Source: CAYNLG01 sp964397995
Lineage (GTDB): Bacteria > Planctomycetota > Phycisphaerae > FEN-1346
DNA length: 33,444 bases
Direction: 5' to 3'
Assembly: GCA_964397995.1 (NCBI GenBank)
Contig: CAYNLG010000040.1
Coordinates: 1-33,444 of the forward strand
Shown one piece after another: positions 33,438-33,444 of this stretch. The notes beneath the pieces are model-generated. The model made no database searches. It had not been told where the DNA came from and saw only the letters and a list, made by a program, of their open reading frames with translations. Position 1 is the stretch's first letter. Each line of letters opens with the position of its first letter. The translations under genes were made by a program, and so were the position numbers.

Positions 33438-33444
33438 ATCTCAC

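Noticed and set aside
1..33444. CRISPR array or complete insertion sequence
   Set aside because: No regularly spaced short repeats were seen, and the only transposase is a C-terminal fragment at the window edge.

Overview
The window is very GC-rich (about two thirds G+C by eye) and reads as a chromosomal segment of an uncultured planctomycete-like bacterium. The evidence is family content: PEP-CTERM proteins with dockerin-like type repeats, PQQ-type beta-propeller secreted proteins, a squalene-cyclase-like toroid fused to DUF4159-type domains, heparinase II/III-like proteins and sulfatase remains. No single marker gene proves the phylum, so this is an inference. Nearly every large protein begins with a signal peptide, so the region mostly encodes extracytoplasmic enzymes and surface proteins, with a bias towards acidic or sulfated polysaccharide breakdown.

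Layout. 1-900: a truncated PQQ-type propeller gene (minus) and an AraC-family HTH fragment (plus). 901-3954: first large heparinase-like protein (minus). 4305-5200: a PEP-CTERM protein gene broken by a frameshift (plus), followed by a B12-binding radical SAM gene (5346-6758, plus). 6749-11054: a three-gene minus-strand operon (class III aminotransferase, then two PQQ-type propeller proteins), with a divergent AraC-family regulator at 11164-12048. 12060-15637: two tandem PEP-CTERM/dockerin-like genes whose promoter plus signal-peptide regions are an exact 288-bp direct repeat. 15773-27219: a co-directional minus-strand cluster. In transcription order it holds a 1055-aa heparinase-like protein, a coiled-coil/hydrolase protein, a 751-aa heparinase-like protein, a cyclase-toroid/DUF4159 protein, an internally deleted sulfatase and an alginate-lyase-like protein. 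27317-29836: a large secreted propeller-like protein (plus).

29925-33444 is different in character. It has two head-to-head gene starts with no bodies, a tRNA-Arg(TCG), a frameshifted and internally deleted copy of the heparinase-like family, a small [4Fe-4S] ferredoxin, a lipoprotein of cytochrome P460 type, tmRNA (ssrA), a cluster of palindromes, a small zinc-ribbon-like open frame and the C-terminal end of an IS30-family transposase running to the window edge.

The working picture is a secreted glycan-degradation locus: three heparinase-like paralogs, one alginate-lyase-like enzyme and a former sulfatase, with propeller and PEP-CTERM surface proteins alongside. The locus is being remodelled by duplication, internal deletion and frameshift. 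The most notable items are the duplicated promoter/signal-peptide cassette, a beta-rich module inserted into the toroid of two of the three heparinase-like paralogs, and at least six gene relics. I see no CRISPR array, prophage or complete transposon.
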